The notes: generated by a model from the letters alone, not told the origin. A stretch of 64,000 nucleotides of DNA from Amycolatopsis camponoti (GCF_902497555.1 NZ_CABVGP010000001.1:2708501-2772500), one strand, 5' to 3'. Numbered from the stretch's first letter, positions 53,629-63,786 are shown. Numbers and translations are program-made.

Positions 53629-53656
53629 GGGGTGCGGCCGGGGCCGGCCGCACCCC
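53629..53656. terminator. bidirectional hairpin between LuxR and VOC genes
   Basis: A perfect 12-bp stem (GGGGTGCGGCCG with CGGCCGCACCCC) encloses GGGC. It lies between convergent genes, 8 bases from the end of the minus-strand VOC gene. It closes the eCIS region on the right. Confidence 0.7.
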
Positions 53657-53664
53657 GGGGAAGG

Positions 53665-54132
53665 TCAGGCTTGGAGGTACTCGGCCGCGACGTCGACGAT
53701 CCAGGTGACGCCGAAGCGGTCGGCCAGCATCCCGAAGGCCGGCGCCCACCGCGCCGGACCGAACGCCTCGATCACGGTCGCGCCCCGGGAAAGTCCCTCC
53801 CAGACGGGCGTGACCTCGTCGACGGTCTCGCCGCGGACGGAGAGGAAGAACGGCTCGCGGGTGATGGTGGTGCCGTTCTCGCGACGCGTGGAGGGCGCGC
53901 CCGGGTCGGCGGGCGCGTGCTCGCCCGGCACGTCGTAGGCCATCACCCGGAAGCCGCTGTCGGCGACGACCTGGCCGAACACGACGTGGTCGGCGCCGGG
54001 CAGGCCGGCGGGCATCCCGAAGTCGCCGTAGGTGGCGACGGTGAGCTGCCCGCCGAAGACCGATTGGTAGAACTCCAGGGCTTCGCGGGCCTGGCCGTGG
54101 AAGTTCAGGTGGGTGACAGCGTTGAGCGACAT
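53665..54132 (-). CDS. PhnB-like VOC family protein
   Basis: This 155-residue protein has the glyoxalase/VOC fold of the PhnB type: THLNFHGQAREALEFYQSVFGGQLTV, FRVMAYDVPG, the FFLSVRGETVDEV segment, and a C-terminal FGMLADRFGVTWIVDVA. PhnB-like proteins are of poorly known function. GAAGGA precedes the ATG. It is a single gene. Confidence 0.88.
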   Translation of the reverse strand: MSLNAVTHLNFHGQAREALEFYQSVFGGQLTVATYGDFGMPAGLPGADHVVFGQVVADSGFRVMAYDVPGEHAPADPGAPSTRRENGTTITREPFFLSVRGETVDEVTPVWEGLSRGATVIEAFGPARWAPAFGMLADRFGVTWIVDVAAEYLQA

Positions 54133-54355
54133 GGTGTCCGGTCCTTCACGAGCGGTTCCGCCGCCGGAGGATTCCGGCGACGAGGACCACGGTGGCAGCG
54201 GTAGCGGTCAGGAAATGTCCGCTACTCGCGGCCGGTGCCGGGGGACCGCGTGGTTCCCACTTCGGGACCTGGGAACACCCTGTCCGGGCAACTACGGTTT
54301 GACGGAGATTCTCCAACCCCGACGCCCGGATGGATCCTCGGACAAAGGAGTTCGC

Positions 54356-55600
54356 ATGGACAAGGTGCTGAGTCGTCGCGTCGCGCTGGTCACCGCCGCG
54401 GGTGTCACCGCCGGCCTGGCGGTGCCCGGTGTCGCCGCCGCCTCCTCCACCGACGCCAGCGTGGGTTTCACGCTCGACGCCGAAACGCTCGACGGCGGTG
54501 AGCAGGTCACGTCCCTCACCCTCGACACCTCGCGGCTCGGGCCGATCGACCCGGCGAGCCTGACCACCGGCACCTTCGGCGTGCACGTCGAGGCCACCAG
54601 CCCGATCGACACCGGCGGCCAGGACATCGGCTACGCCCTCGACCGGCCCGTGACGGCCGCGCGGCTCGACCGCCGCGGGAACATCGTCCTGGAGCTGAGC
54701 CACGGCGAAGGCCAGACCGGCGGCGGCACTCTCGGCTACATCAACAGCAAGGGCCGCAATGTCCGGCTCGACCTCGTCTACACCCTCACGCAGAACGCTC
54801 CCGTCCGCACGCGGCGTGGCCGGCCGGTCTCCATCGGCCGCTTCGCGCAACGCGGCTTGGTCAACCCCGAAGTCGACGCGTTCACCTACCACGCGTCCCG
54901 GTCCGGGATGAAGTACCGGCTGTACTCGCCGACGTCGGGACACGGCCGGCGGCCGTTGATCGTCTGGCTGCACGGCGGCGGAGAAGGCGCTTCCCTGCCG
55001 GACGGCTACTACGACAACGAGACCACGTTGCGCGCCAACCGGGGCGCGCTGGGGTTCGCCACCCGGGAGGCGCAAGGGATCTTCGACGGCGCCTACGTCG
55101 TCGCCCCGCAGAGCACGTCCGCCTGGATGGACGACGGTCCCCGCTTCGCCCCGCTCATCCACGAGATCATCCGGGACGTGCTCCGCACGCGGCCCGTCGA
55201 CCCCGGACGCGTGTACGTCGCCGGCTGCAGCAACGGCGGCTACATGAGCGTGAAGATGACCACCGTCTACCCGGCGACGTTCGCGGCGTCGGTGCCGATC
55301 TGCGGCGTCGTCGCCGGCCGGAAGGAGGGCGACCCGCCGCTGGTGCCCGACGCCGAGCTGGCCGCGATCCGCACGCCCACCTGGCTGGTCGCCTCCCTCG
55401 ACGACGACACGGTGGACCCGCGGGCCAACACCGTCCACGCGCACGAGCTCATCCCGCGCTCCGAGGTGACGCTCTACGACCACGTCGTGTGGAACGGTCA
55501 TCAGTTCCCGGGCCACTGGTCGTGGATCTACGTGGCCCGCAACGACCCGAGCGTCCGCGGCACCCACGTCTGGCAGTGGATGGCGCGGAAACACCGGTGA
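54356..55600 (+). CDS. secreted alpha/beta-hydrolase (PHB depolymerase/esterase-like)
   Basis: This 414-residue protein has an N-terminal signal peptide (SRRVALVTAAGVTAGLAVPGVAAA), a beta-sandwich domain (~30-165), and an esterase domain with oxyanion segment VWLHGGGEG, nucleophile Ser292 in GCSNGG, Asp in SLDDDTVDP and His in WNGHQF. The arrangement resembles secreted PHB depolymerase-like or feruloyl esterases. ACAAAGGAG precedes the ATG. It is monocistronic and probably cleaves an extracellular ester; the substrate is not known. Confidence 0.85.
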   Translation: MDKVLSRRVALVTAAGVTAGLAVPGVAAASSTDASVGFTLDAETLDGGEQVTSLTLDTSRLGPIDPASLTTGTFGVHVEATSPIDTGGQDIGYALDRPVTAARLDRRGNIVLELSHGEGQTGGGTLGYINSKGRNVRLDLVYTLTQNAPVRTRRGRPVSIGRFAQRGLVNPEVDAFTYHASRSGMKYRLYSPTSGHGRRPLIVWLHGGGEGASLPDGYYDNETTLRANRGALGFATREAQGIFDGAYVVAPQSTSAWMDDGPRFAPLIHEIIRDVLRTRPVDPGRVYVAGCSNGGYMSVKMTTVYPATFAASVPICGVVAGRKEGDPPLVPDAELAAIRTPTWLVASLDDDTVDPRANTVHAHELIPRSEVTLYDHVVWNGHQFPGHWSWIYVARNDPSVRGTHVWQWMARKHR

Positions 55601-55760
55601 GACCGGAGCCCGCGCGGCTCGGGAAGTGAGACTTGCGTCCCGTTGCACGATGCGGCATTTCATGGCTTACGCGGTGGAGACGGCCACCGCCCGGCGCGGC
55701 TTCTTCGTTGCGCGAACCGGAATTTCGTGCCTTCCGGGGCGGGTCGTTAGCTTCCGATTC

Positions 55761-57227
55761 ATGGAATGGAGCTTGCGCACAGCCGAAGAACTCGTTGCCG
55801 CACTGCGTGCCGGCGCGGTGACGTCGGTGGAGCTGACCGACGAGGCGATCGCCCGGATCGAGCGCGACGACGAGGTGATCAACGCGATCTGCGTGCCGGA
55901 CTTCGACCGCGCGCGGGCCGCCGCGCGCCGGGCCGACCAGGCGCGTGCGCGGGGTGAGGAGCGGCCGCTGCTCGGCGTTCCGGTGACGGTCAAGGAGTCC
56001 TACGACATCGCCGGGCTGCCCACGACCTGGGGCATGCCGCCGCACCGGGACCACGTGCCGGCCGAGGACGCGGTGCAGGTGTCGCGGCTCAAGGACGCGG
56101 GCGCGGTGGTGCTCGGCAAGACCAATGTCCCGTTGGGGCTGCAGGACATCCAGAGCTTCAACGAGATCTACGGCACCACCACCAACCCGTGGGACCGCGG
56201 TCGCACGTCGGGCGGATCCTCGGGCGGGTCGGCGGCGGCACTGGCCTCCGGGTTCGGCGCGCTGTCCATCGGCTCCGACATCGCCGGCTCGCTGCGCACC
56301 CCCGCGCACTTCTGCGGCGTCTACGCGCACAAGCCGACGCTCGGACTGGCGGCCACCCGCGGCATGGTCCCGCCGTCCGAGCCGGCGTTGCCGGCCGACC
56401 TCGACCTCGCCGTCGTCGGTCCGATGGCCCGCACCGCGTGCGACCTCACGCTCCTGCTCGACGTCATGGCCGGACCGGACCCGCTGACGCACGGCGTGGC
56501 GCACCGGCTGGCGCTGCCGCCGTCCCGCCACCAGCGGCTCGGCGAGTTCCGGGTCCTGGTCCTCGACGAGCACCCGCTCATCCCGACCGGAGCCGCCGTG
56601 CGGGCGGGCGTGAACCGGGTGGCGGCGACACTCGCCGACGGCGGCGCCCCGGTCGCGCGGCACAGTCCGCTGCTGCCCGACCTGACCGAAGCCGCGACGC
56701 TGTACATGCAGTTGCTGATTTCGGGCTCGGTCGCGCGGTTTCCGATGGAATCGTACGAGCCGCCCGGCGCGGACGACCGGAGCCTCGACGCCGAGCGGCT
56801 GCGCGCCTTGGCGTTCAGCCACCGCGACTGGCTGGCGGCGAACCACCGCCGCGAGGTCCACCGCGACGCCTGGCGGCGGCTGTTCACCGAGTTCGACGCG
56901 GTGGTGTGCCCGATCACGCCGACCCCCGCGTTCCCCCACGACCACCACCCGAACCCGCTGGAAAGGCACATCGACATCGACGGCACCGAGTACCCGTACT
57001 TCGACCAGCTCGTCTGGGCCGGCGTGGCCACGATGCCCGGCCTGCCCGCCACGGCCGTCCCCGCGGGCCGGTCCGCCGAGGGCCTGCCGGTGGGGGTACA
57101 GCTCATCGGCCCGATGTTCGAGGACCGCACCCCGCTGCGACTGGCCGAACTGCTGGAACAGAAGATGGGCGGCTTCCGGCCACCGAAGCAGGACCGGTCA
57201 CGGCTGGGGCGTGCCGTCAGCGGGTGA
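55761..57227 (+). CDS. amidase signature family hydrolase
   Basis: This 488-residue amidase has the complete Ser-cisSer-Lys triad: Lys78 in TVKESYD, Ser153 in GGSSGG and Ser177 in DIAGSLR. The 75- and 24-residue spacings are the same as in FAAH. The signature GRTSGGSSGGSAAALASG is intact. The ATG lacks a visible ribosome binding site and may be leaderless. The substrate is unknown; relatives are annotated as amidases acting on small amides. It runs to within 8 bases of the convergent sigma factor gene. Confidence 0.9.
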   Translation: MEWSLRTAEELVAALRAGAVTSVELTDEAIARIERDDEVINAICVPDFDRARAAARRADQARARGEERPLLGVPVTVKESYDIAGLPTTWGMPPHRDHVPAEDAVQVSRLKDAGAVVLGKTNVPLGLQDIQSFNEIYGTTTNPWDRGRTSGGSSGGSAAALASGFGALSIGSDIAGSLRTPAHFCGVYAHKPTLGLAATRGMVPPSEPALPADLDLAVVGPMARTACDLTLLLDVMAGPDPLTHGVAHRLALPPSRHQRLGEFRVLVLDEHPLIPTGAAVRAGVNRVAATLADGGAPVARHSPLLPDLTEAATLYMQLLISGSVARFPMESYEPPGADDRSLDAERLRALAFSHRDWLAANHRREVHRDAWRRLFTEFDAVVCPITPTPAFPHDHHPNPLERHIDIDGTEYPYFDQLVWAGVATMPGLPATAVPAGRSAEGLPVGVQLIGPMFEDRTPLRLAELLEQKMGGFRPPKQDRSRLGRAVSG

Positions 57228-57235
57228 GCGTCGGG

Positions 57236-58186
57236 TCACCACTCGGTGATGAGCGGGGTGTCCGGTTCGTGCCGCCGCCAGAATTCGGTGAGCCGGACGA
57301 GGCGGGCGGGCGCGGCGATGCCGCGCACGGTGGCGATCCTGCGCCCGGTGAGGTCGAACGTCACGGCGCCGACAACCTGGCCGCCGAGCACGAAAAGCAG
57401 GGCTGGGGCGCCGTTGACCAGCGCGTGGTGCACGGCGGGCGCACCGCCGGCGAATCGCCGTTTCGCGGGGGTGGGCTTGAAGCCGGCCCGTGCCACCGCG
57501 GCGATGCGCTCGGCGGTGTCGTACCGCAGCAGCGTCCCGGTCAGCCCGGCGCCGTCGGAGATCGCGACCGCGTCGTCGGTGAGCAACTCCACCAGCCGTT
57601 CGGTGCGGCCCGAAGAAGCGGCGGCGAGGAACTCCGCCACGATCTCGCGGGCGGACGCCGGATCGACCTCGCCGCCGCGGCGCGCGGCGGTGACGCGGCG
57701 CCGAGCCCGGTGGAGGTGCTGCTGGCTGGCGGCCTCCGTGACGTCGAGGATCTCGGCGATTTCGGCGTGGCTGTAGGAAAACGCTTCGCGCAGGACGTAC
57801 ACCGCCCGCTCCACGGCCGAGAGGCGCTCCAGGAGCGTCAGCACGGCCAGGGAGACCGATTCGCGCTGCTCGAACGTGTCGGCCGGGCCGAGCATCGGGT
57901 CGCCGTCCAGGAGCGGTTCGGGCAGCCAGGCGCCGACGGTGCGTTCCCGGCGGGCGTGGGCCGACCGAAGCCGGTCGAGGCACAGGTTGGTGACGACCTT
58001 CGTCAGCCACGCTTCCGGCAGCTCGATCCGCGCCCGGTCGGCGGCCTGCCAGTGCACGAACGTGTCCTGCACGACGTCTTCGGCGTCCGCGGCGGAGCCC
58101 AGAAGCCGGTAGGCCAGCGAGGCCAGCCGGGTGCGGCCGGCCTCGAACCGGTTGGCGTCGAAGCGATCGGTGGCGGTGCTGTTCAC
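57236..58186 (-). CDS. sigJ: ECF41 (SigJ-type) sigma factor with SnoaL-like C-terminus
   Basis: This 316-residue protein has sigma-2 (AEDVVQDTFVHWQ), the ECF41 mark WLPEPL, sigma-4 (FSYSHAEIAEILDVTEAASQQHLHRARRR) and a ~115-residue SnoaL-like C-terminal domain. The regulatory DGGG motif appears as SDGAG. In ECF41 factors this C-terminal domain replaces an anti-sigma factor. GTG at 58186 has AGGG at suitable spacing; GTG at 58195 is the alternative. The upstream FAD oxidoreductase gene on the same strand fits the ECF41 habit of pairing with an oxidoreductase target. Confidence 0.88.
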   Translation of the reverse strand: MNSTATDRFDANRFEAGRTRLASLAYRLLGSAADAEDVVQDTFVHWQAADRARIELPEAWLTKVVTNLCLDRLRSAHARRERTVGAWLPEPLLDGDPMLGPADTFEQRESVSLAVLTLLERLSAVERAVYVLREAFSYSHAEIAEILDVTEAASQQHLHRARRRVTAARRGGEVDPASAREIVAEFLAAASSGRTERLVELLTDDAVAISDGAGLTGTLLRYDTAERIAAVARAGFKPTPAKRRFAGGAPAVHHALVNGAPALLFVLGGQVVGAVTFDLTGRRIATVRGIAAPARLVRLTEFWRRHEPDTPLITEW

Positions 58187-58196
58187 GCGAGTCACC

Positions 58197-59390
58197 CTAG
58201 GCAGTCAGGAGATCGCTTCTCGGCGGGACGGCGGTCAGGCGGTGCTTGCGCCGGGGGACGCCGAAGGTCGGGTGCGAGGTGGCCCACAGCGAGCCGGTGA
58301 GGATGCTCGTCTTGATCCGCGCGGCCGTCCGGCCGCCCAGGTACTTCGGCTTCGCCCGCCCTTCCTCGTCCACCGTCTGCAGGATCCCGTCGCGACGCCC
58401 GAGGCTGATGGCGTGGTAGGTGTGAACCAGCTTGGTGGTCGCCACCTCCCGGCCGGTCAGGCGTCCCACGATCGCTTCGATCGCCTGCTTGCCGGTGTAG
58501 CCGGCCGAGCCGCAGGACATCGGCAGCGGCCGGCCGTTGTCGCCGATGGCGTGGACGCTGTCGCCGATCGCGTAGACGTCCGGATGCGAGACCGACCGCA
58601 TAGTGCGATCGACGACGATCCGACCCTCTTCGGTAACCTACAGCCCGCTCGCGGTGGCGATGGGGCTGACCGCGAACCCGCCGGCCCACACGGTGGCGCC
58701 GGACACCAGGGACGCTCCGTCGCCGCACAGCACCCGCGCGGCTTCGACCGCCTCGACGCCGGTGTGCTCCAGGACGGTGATGCCCAGCCGGTCGCAAGCC
58801 TGGCGCAAGTGGTTGCGGGCCAGGGAGAGCCGGGCGCCCAGCTCGCCGCGGGCGACCAGCGTGACCGGCAGGCCGGGCCGCGATTCCGCGATCTCGGTGG
58901 CGGTCTCGATGCCGGTCAGCCCGTCGCCGATGACCACCACACTCCCGCCTTCGTGTCGTCCGCCGAGGCTGTCCAGACGCTCGCGCAGCCGCAACGCGGA
59001 GGGCCGGCCGGCGACGGTGAAGGCATGCTCGGCCACCCCGGGGACGCCATGATCGGCGACGTGGCTGCCGAGCGCGTAGACAAGCGTGTCGTAGCCCAGC
59101 TCGCCGCCGCCGTCGCTGTCGGCCACGGTGACGAGCCGACGCTCGGGGTTGACGGCGGTGACCCGGGCCGGGCGCAGCCGGATCCCCGTGCCCGCGAAGA
59201 CGTCGGTGAGTTCCGGGGACGCGATATCCTGCCCCGCGGCCAGTTGGTGCAGCCGCATCCGCTGGACGAAGTCCGGCACGGCGTTGACGACGGTGATCTC
59301 GGTGTCCACAGGGGACAGCCGGCGGGCCAGGTTCCCGGCCGCGAAAGTCCCGGCGTAGCCGGCACCGAGAACGAGGATGCGGTGCTTCAT
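58197..59390 (-). pseudogene. NAD(P)/FAD oxidoreductase gene with one in-frame TAG
   Basis: This is a 398-codon reading frame for an NDH-2-like flavoprotein: FAD motif VLGAGYAGTFAAG, ALGSHVADHGVPG, NAD motif VVIGDGLTGIETA, then VYAIGDSVH and a C-terminal GYTGKQAIEAIVGR. A TAG at 58638-58640 lies between SPIATASGL and VTEEGRIVVD. Homology runs through it in the same frame, so a single base change would restore the protein. Without read-through it would lose the last ~147 residues, including the second FAD segment. AGGAG precedes the ATG. It is probably the target gene of the adjacent ECF41 factor. Confidence 0.82.
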
Positions 59391-59568
59391 GGGGTGCTCC
59401 TGTCGGTTCGCTTGCTCTCGATGGCTTGAGCGGGACAGCGCCTCGATTGCTGACAGGAACTGTGCGTGACTTGGGTCACCCCAGCGGTCCTTCCACGCCA
59501 TGGCCGGGCCTTCTGCCCCGCCGAGGCCGCCCCGGAAGTTGACCACCGGGCGGCCGCGACGTGGACGC

Positions 59569-60326
59569 TCAGGAGACCTTGCGCCGGTAGGCCGCGGTGG
59601 CGAAGGCGTAGGCGACGACGAGGATTCCGGCGCACCAGGCGAGGGCGGTCCAGCTGTCGCCGCCGACCGGCGCCTGCGTGAACAGGGCGCGGAGGGTGGT
59701 GACGATGGACGTCACCGGCTGGTGTTCGGCGAACCAGCGCACCGGCCCGGGCATCGTGCCGGTCGGCACGAACGCCGAGCTGAGGAACGGCAGGAAGATC
59801 AGCGGGTAGGAGAACGCGCCGCCGCCTTCGGCTGTCTTGGCGGTGAGGCCGGCGAGGACCGCGATCCAGGTCAGCGCCAAGGTGAACAGGAGCAGGATGC
59901 CGGTGACCTCGAGCCAGGCCAGGACGCCGGCGCTCGAGCGGAAGCCCATCAGCAGGGCGACGGCGACGACGATCACGAGCGAGATCAGGTTGGCGACCAG
60001 CGAGGTCAGCACGTGCGCCCACAGCACGGCCGAGCGGGTGATCGGCATGGAGTGGAAGCGTTCGAAGATTCCGCTCTCGAGGTCGGAGAAGAGCCGCAGC
60101 GCCGTGTAGGCGATGCCCGAGGCGATCGTGATCAGCAGGATGCCGGGCAGCAGGTAGTTCACGTACGAGGCCGAGCCGGTGTCGATCGCGCCGCCGAAGA
60201 CGTAGACGAACATCAGCATCATGGCGACCGGTGTGATGACGGTCGTGATGATGGTGTCCAGGCTGCGGGTGATGTGGCGCAGGGAGCGTCCCAAGAGGAC
60301 GGTGGTGTCGCCGAGGGCGTGCGTGG

Positions 60327-60330
<4 letters not shown>
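59569..60330 (-). CDS. drrB: DrrB-type ABC-2 transporter permease
   Basis: This 253-residue protein has six membrane helices and the ABC-2/DrrB pattern: NYLLPGILLITIASGIAYTALRLFSDLESGIFERFHSMPITRSAVLWAH and FVPTGTMPGPVRWFAEHQPVTSIVTTLRALF. Its ATG overlaps the ATPase stop (ATGA). With the ATPase it forms an antibiotic-exporter-like unit related to DrrAB. The 178 bases between it and the FAD oxidoreductase hold no gene. Confidence 0.92.
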
Positions 60331-61091
<761 letters not shown>

Positions 61092-61112
61092 GGTCATCCC
61101 CTCGTCGGACTA

Positions 61113-61153
61113 CTCAGTGGTGCTGAGTACTGGTATACAGTAGTACTGACTAG
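61113..61153. promoter_or_regulatory. PadR operator region between drrA and padR
   Basis: Overlapping inverted repeats fill this AT-rich patch: CTCAG-TGGTG-CTGAG (61113-61127), TACTG-GTATA-CAGTA (61128-61142) and ACTAGT (61148-61153). A TATACA at 61134-61139 may act as a -10. PadR proteins bind such palindromes in divergent promoters. Confidence 0.55.
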
Positions 61154-61180
61154 TGGCGCCAGGGCGAGCCCGGAGGAGCG

Positions 61181-61507
61181 ATGGACGATCTGACGGAGAT
61201 GCTGAAAGGCACCCTCGAAGGCTGCGTGCTCGAGATCATCGGCGGCGAGGAGACCTACGGCTACGCCATCACGCGCCGGCTGAACGACCTCGGCTTCGGC
61301 GACGTCGTCGAGGGGACCGTGTACACGATCCTGTTGCGGCTGGAGAAGAACAAGCTCGTCCAGGTGACGAAACGGCCGTCCGAGAAGGGGCCGCCGCGCA
61401 AGTTCTACCGGCTCAACGAGGCCGGTCGCGAAGAACTCGGCCGGTTCTGGGCTAAGTGGCAGTACGTGTCGTCGCGCATCGACAAGTTGAAGGAGGGCGG
61501 GAAATGA
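61181..61507 (+). CDS. PadR-family transcriptional repressor
   Basis: This 108-residue winged-helix regulator has TEMLKGTLEGCVLEIIGGEETYGYAITRRLNDLGFGDVVEGTVYTILLRLEKNKLV and GPPRKFYRLNEAG, the PadR signature. It is a short (PadR-s1) form without an extended C-terminal domain. GGAGGAG precedes the ATG. It overlaps the first DUF1048 gene by ATGA and faces the drrAB operon. Confidence 0.93.
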   Translation: MDDLTEMLKGTLEGCVLEIIGGEETYGYAITRRLNDLGFGDVVEGTVYTILLRLEKNKLVQVTKRPSEKGPPRKFYRLNEAGREELGRFWAKWQYVSSRIDKLKEGGK

Positions 61508-61860
61508 ACTTCTGGGAGACCGTCACCGGCAGCGACATGACCCGGGAATACCAGGCGTTCGAAGCCAGAGCCGGCGCGCTGCCGGAGGACTACCGGGCGG
61601 CGTGGGAGCAGATCAAGGCACACCTCGTCCCGTACGGGGACTTCACCGGCCGCAACCTGATGCCGATCCTCGACGGTGCGCTGGGGCTGCTGGAGGAAAC
61701 CGCGGCGGAGGGGCAGAGCGTCCACGACGTACTGGGGGACGACATCGGCGGCTTCTGCGCGGCGCTCGCCGGCGGGGAAGAGTCCCGGACCTTCCGCGAC
61801 CGGTGGCGGAGACAGCTGAACAGGAATGTGGCGAGAAAACTGGGCCGGCTGGGAGGCTGA
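61504..61860 (+). CDS. DUF1048 protein
   Basis: This 118-residue DUF1048 protein contains REYQAFEARAGALPEDYRAAWEQIKAHL and HDVLGDDIGGFCAALAGG. DUF1048 proteins are small helical proteins usually encoded with PadR and ABC exporters; their role is unknown, perhaps effector sensing. It is translationally coupled to padR, and the second copy follows 1 base later. Confidence 0.88.
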   Translation: MNFWETVTGSDMTREYQAFEARAGALPEDYRAAWEQIKAHLVPYGDFTGRNLMPILDGALGLLEETAAEGQSVHDVLGDDIGGFCAALAGGEESRTFRDRWRRQLNRNVARKLGRLGG

Positions 61861-61861
61861 G

Positions 61862-62179
61862 ATGGGCATCCACGACATCATCGAGGGCAAGAAGCAGTGG
61901 CGGGCGCACCAGGCGCGGGTCAAGGCCCTCCCGCCGGACTACCGGATCGTCTACCAGGAAATGCAGAAGTACCTCTTCAAGGTCGGCCCGGTCGACCTGC
62001 TCGAGGGCAACCTGCTCTCGGGCATCGTCGACTTCTTCGAGGAGGGCGCCGCGACCGGTAGGGGAGTCCTGGAAGTGATCGGCGAGGACGTCGCCGCCTT
62101 CTGCGACGAGCTGATCAAGGACTCCCGGACCTACGCCGACATCTACCAGGAGTCGATCGAGGAGAAGCCGGGGAAGTAG
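61862..62179 (+). CDS. DUF1048 protein, second copy
   Basis: This 105-residue paralogue of the preceding gene aligns at ARVKALPPDYRIVYQEMQKYLF and LEVIGEDVAAFCDELIKDSRTYADIY. Two DUF1048 genes in tandem behind padR are a recurring arrangement, possibly giving a heterodimer. It ends the padR operon. Confidence 0.88.
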   Translation: MGIHDIIEGKKQWRAHQARVKALPPDYRIVYQEMQKYLFKVGPVDLLEGNLLSGIVDFFEEGAATGRGVLEVIGEDVAAFCDELIKDSRTYADIYQESIEEKPGK

Positions 62180-62306
62180 CCGGTCAGTGCGGAAAAGGGC
62201 GGAAAGCGGCTCGACGCCGACCGGGCGTCCCCGTGGCCCGAAGACACGTCCGGAATTTTCCCGGCGGAAGCGCAACAGCCCGCCCGGGTAGCGGCATCTT
62301 AAGGGT

Positions 62307-62801
62307 GTGCAGTTCGAAGAGTTCTCACGTGAGCAACTGCCCGGCCTGGTGCGCTTCGCGGGCGTGCTGACCGGTGACCGTGAGCTGGCCCAGGACGTGG
62401 TGCAGGACGCACTGGTGCGCGCGCACCAGGGATGGCGGCGGGTGGCGGCCGCGGACCGGCCGGACCTGTACCTGCGGAAGATGGTCGTCAACGGCTACCT
62501 CGGCTGGCGCCGCCGGTGGTACCAGCGGTCGGTGCACTCCGCCTCCGACGTCACCGGGTTCGGCGAGCCGACCGCGCCCGATCCGGCGTCGCGGATCGCC
62601 GAAGCCGACCACCTCACCGGCCTGCTCGCGGGGCTGAGCCGCGCCCAGCGGGCGTCGATCGTGCTCCGGTTCTACGAGGACCGCGACGACGACGAGATCG
62701 CCGCGGTCCTCGGCTGCGCGCCCGGAACCGTGCGCAGCCACATCTCGCGTGGCCTGAGCGCGCTGCGCGTCCAGCTCAAGGAAGGCAAGGAAAGCGTGTG
62801 A
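62307..62801 (+). CDS. SigE-family ECF RNA polymerase sigma factor
   Basis: This 164-residue sigma factor has region 2 (GDRELAQDVVQDALVRAHQGW) and region 4 (DDDEIAAVLGCAPGTVRSHISRGLSALR), typical of the SigE/SigL-like group that is abundant in actinomycetes. The GTG start has only a short AAGGG in front and may be close to leaderless. Its stop overlaps the next start by one base (TGATG), so the following membrane protein is its likely anti-sigma factor. Confidence 0.9.
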   Translation: MQFEEFSREQLPGLVRFAGVLTGDRELAQDVVQDALVRAHQGWRRVAAADRPDLYLRKMVVNGYLGWRRRWYQRSVHSASDVTGFGEPTAPDPASRIAEADHLTGLLAGLSRAQRASIVLRFYEDRDDDEIAAVLGCAPGTVRSHISRGLSALRVQLKEGKESV

Positions 62802-63670
62802 TGACCGACCTCGACGATGTGCGTCGCGCCCTGCGCGCCCGGGAGTCCCTGGCGCCCGACCCCGGCGACGTGCTCGCCACCGTGACCCGCCGGATCCGGC
62901 GCCGCCGCACGATCAGCGTCGCGGCCGTGACGCTCACCGTGGCCGCCCTCGGTGCTGGTGCGGTCGCGCTGCTGGATCGGGGCGTCGCGACGGTACCGCC
63001 GGCGACGCTCGCGAGTTCGGCGTCCGCCGCGCCGGCCACCGGGAAGGTACCCCCGCCCGCGCCGGCGATCAGCCTCCAGGACAGCTCCTGGGGCCTGCTG
63101 ATGTGGTCCACCCGGCCGCACTTCGCCGCCCTGCACTACGGGCAGGCCCACCAGTACGCGTTCGAGATCGACGTCCGTGACGGCGCCGCACCGGCCAGTG
63201 CCCTGGCCGCGAAGCCGACGGCCGCCGGTCAGCTCCCGAACCCGAAGTCGGTCATGTGGCAGGACGGACCGGACCGGTGGATCTGGGCGAGGACCACGAA
63301 GCCCATGACGGCCGGGGAAATGCTGACCTTGCTGGGGAAGATCGGCACCACGCCGCCGGTGGTCGCGTCGCCTCTCAAGTCGGTGCGGGTGCCCGAGGGG
63401 CAGGAGGTCGGCTCGTTCACCAGCGAGCCCGAGACCAACACCCTGGTGCTGTGCCCCGGCGCCGTGGTCGGGAAAGCCCCGCTCGACAGCCGGTGCTTCT
63501 CCCTGACCGTGTCGCTGACGAGCCACTTCGCGGACAGCGCTTTCCCGCAGGACCCGCTGCCCGTGCACCAGCACCGGGCGGTCGGGGCCTACACCGTCGA
63601 AATCGACAGCTCGCCCGCCAACGAGCAGGCCGCGCGGGCGTTGCTGGACTCCGTCCGGCTCGACCGCTGA
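62801..63670 (+). CDS. single-pass membrane protein, probable anti-sigma factor
   Basis: This 289-residue protein has a short cytosolic N-terminus (~1-37, DDVRRALRARESLAPDPGDVLATVTRRIRRRR), one membrane helix (~38-60) and a ~230-residue extracytoplasmic domain with two cysteines (LVLCPG and SRCFSL) that may form a disulfide. Coupling to the ECF sigma gene suggests it holds that sigma factor at the membrane. The cytosolic part lacks a clear zinc-binding anti-sigma motif. Confidence 0.75.
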   Translation: MTDLDDVRRALRARESLAPDPGDVLATVTRRIRRRRTISVAAVTLTVAALGAGAVALLDRGVATVPPATLASSASAAPATGKVPPPAPAISLQDSSWGLLMWSTRPHFAALHYGQAHQYAFEIDVRDGAAPASALAAKPTAAGQLPNPKSVMWQDGPDRWIWARTTKPMTAGEMLTLLGKIGTTPPVVASPLKSVRVPEGQEVGSFTSEPETNTLVLCPGAVVGKAPLDSRCFSLTVSLTSHFADSAFPQDPLPVHQHRAVGAYTVEIDSSPANEQAARALLDSVRLDR

Positions 63671-63704
63671 GGACAGCCGGGACAGCCGCCGCGCCCGGCT
63701 GTCC
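63671..63704 (+). terminator. hairpin after sigma/anti-sigma operon
   Basis: GGACAGCCGGG (63671-63681) pairs with CCCGGCTGTCC (63694-63704) across a 12-base loop, beginning directly after the stop codon. No T-tract follows. Confidence 0.6.
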
Positions 63705-63786
63705 CGGTGCACGGCCGAACCGTCGACGGGACCCCCGGACCACATCCCTGCGGGCGAGGCGCCCGCCGCGGCCGTCAGGAGCTTCG

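Noticed and set aside
55626..55760. 45-codon N-terminal extension of the amidase
   Set aside because: The extension has no amidase-like sequence and unusual composition; the family normally begins at the helix starting WSLRTAEELVAAL.
58638..58640. TAG decoded as pyrrolysine
   Set aside because: No Pyl genes are visible in the window and the oxidoreductase family does not need a special residue there; a nonsense mutation or sequence error is far more likely.
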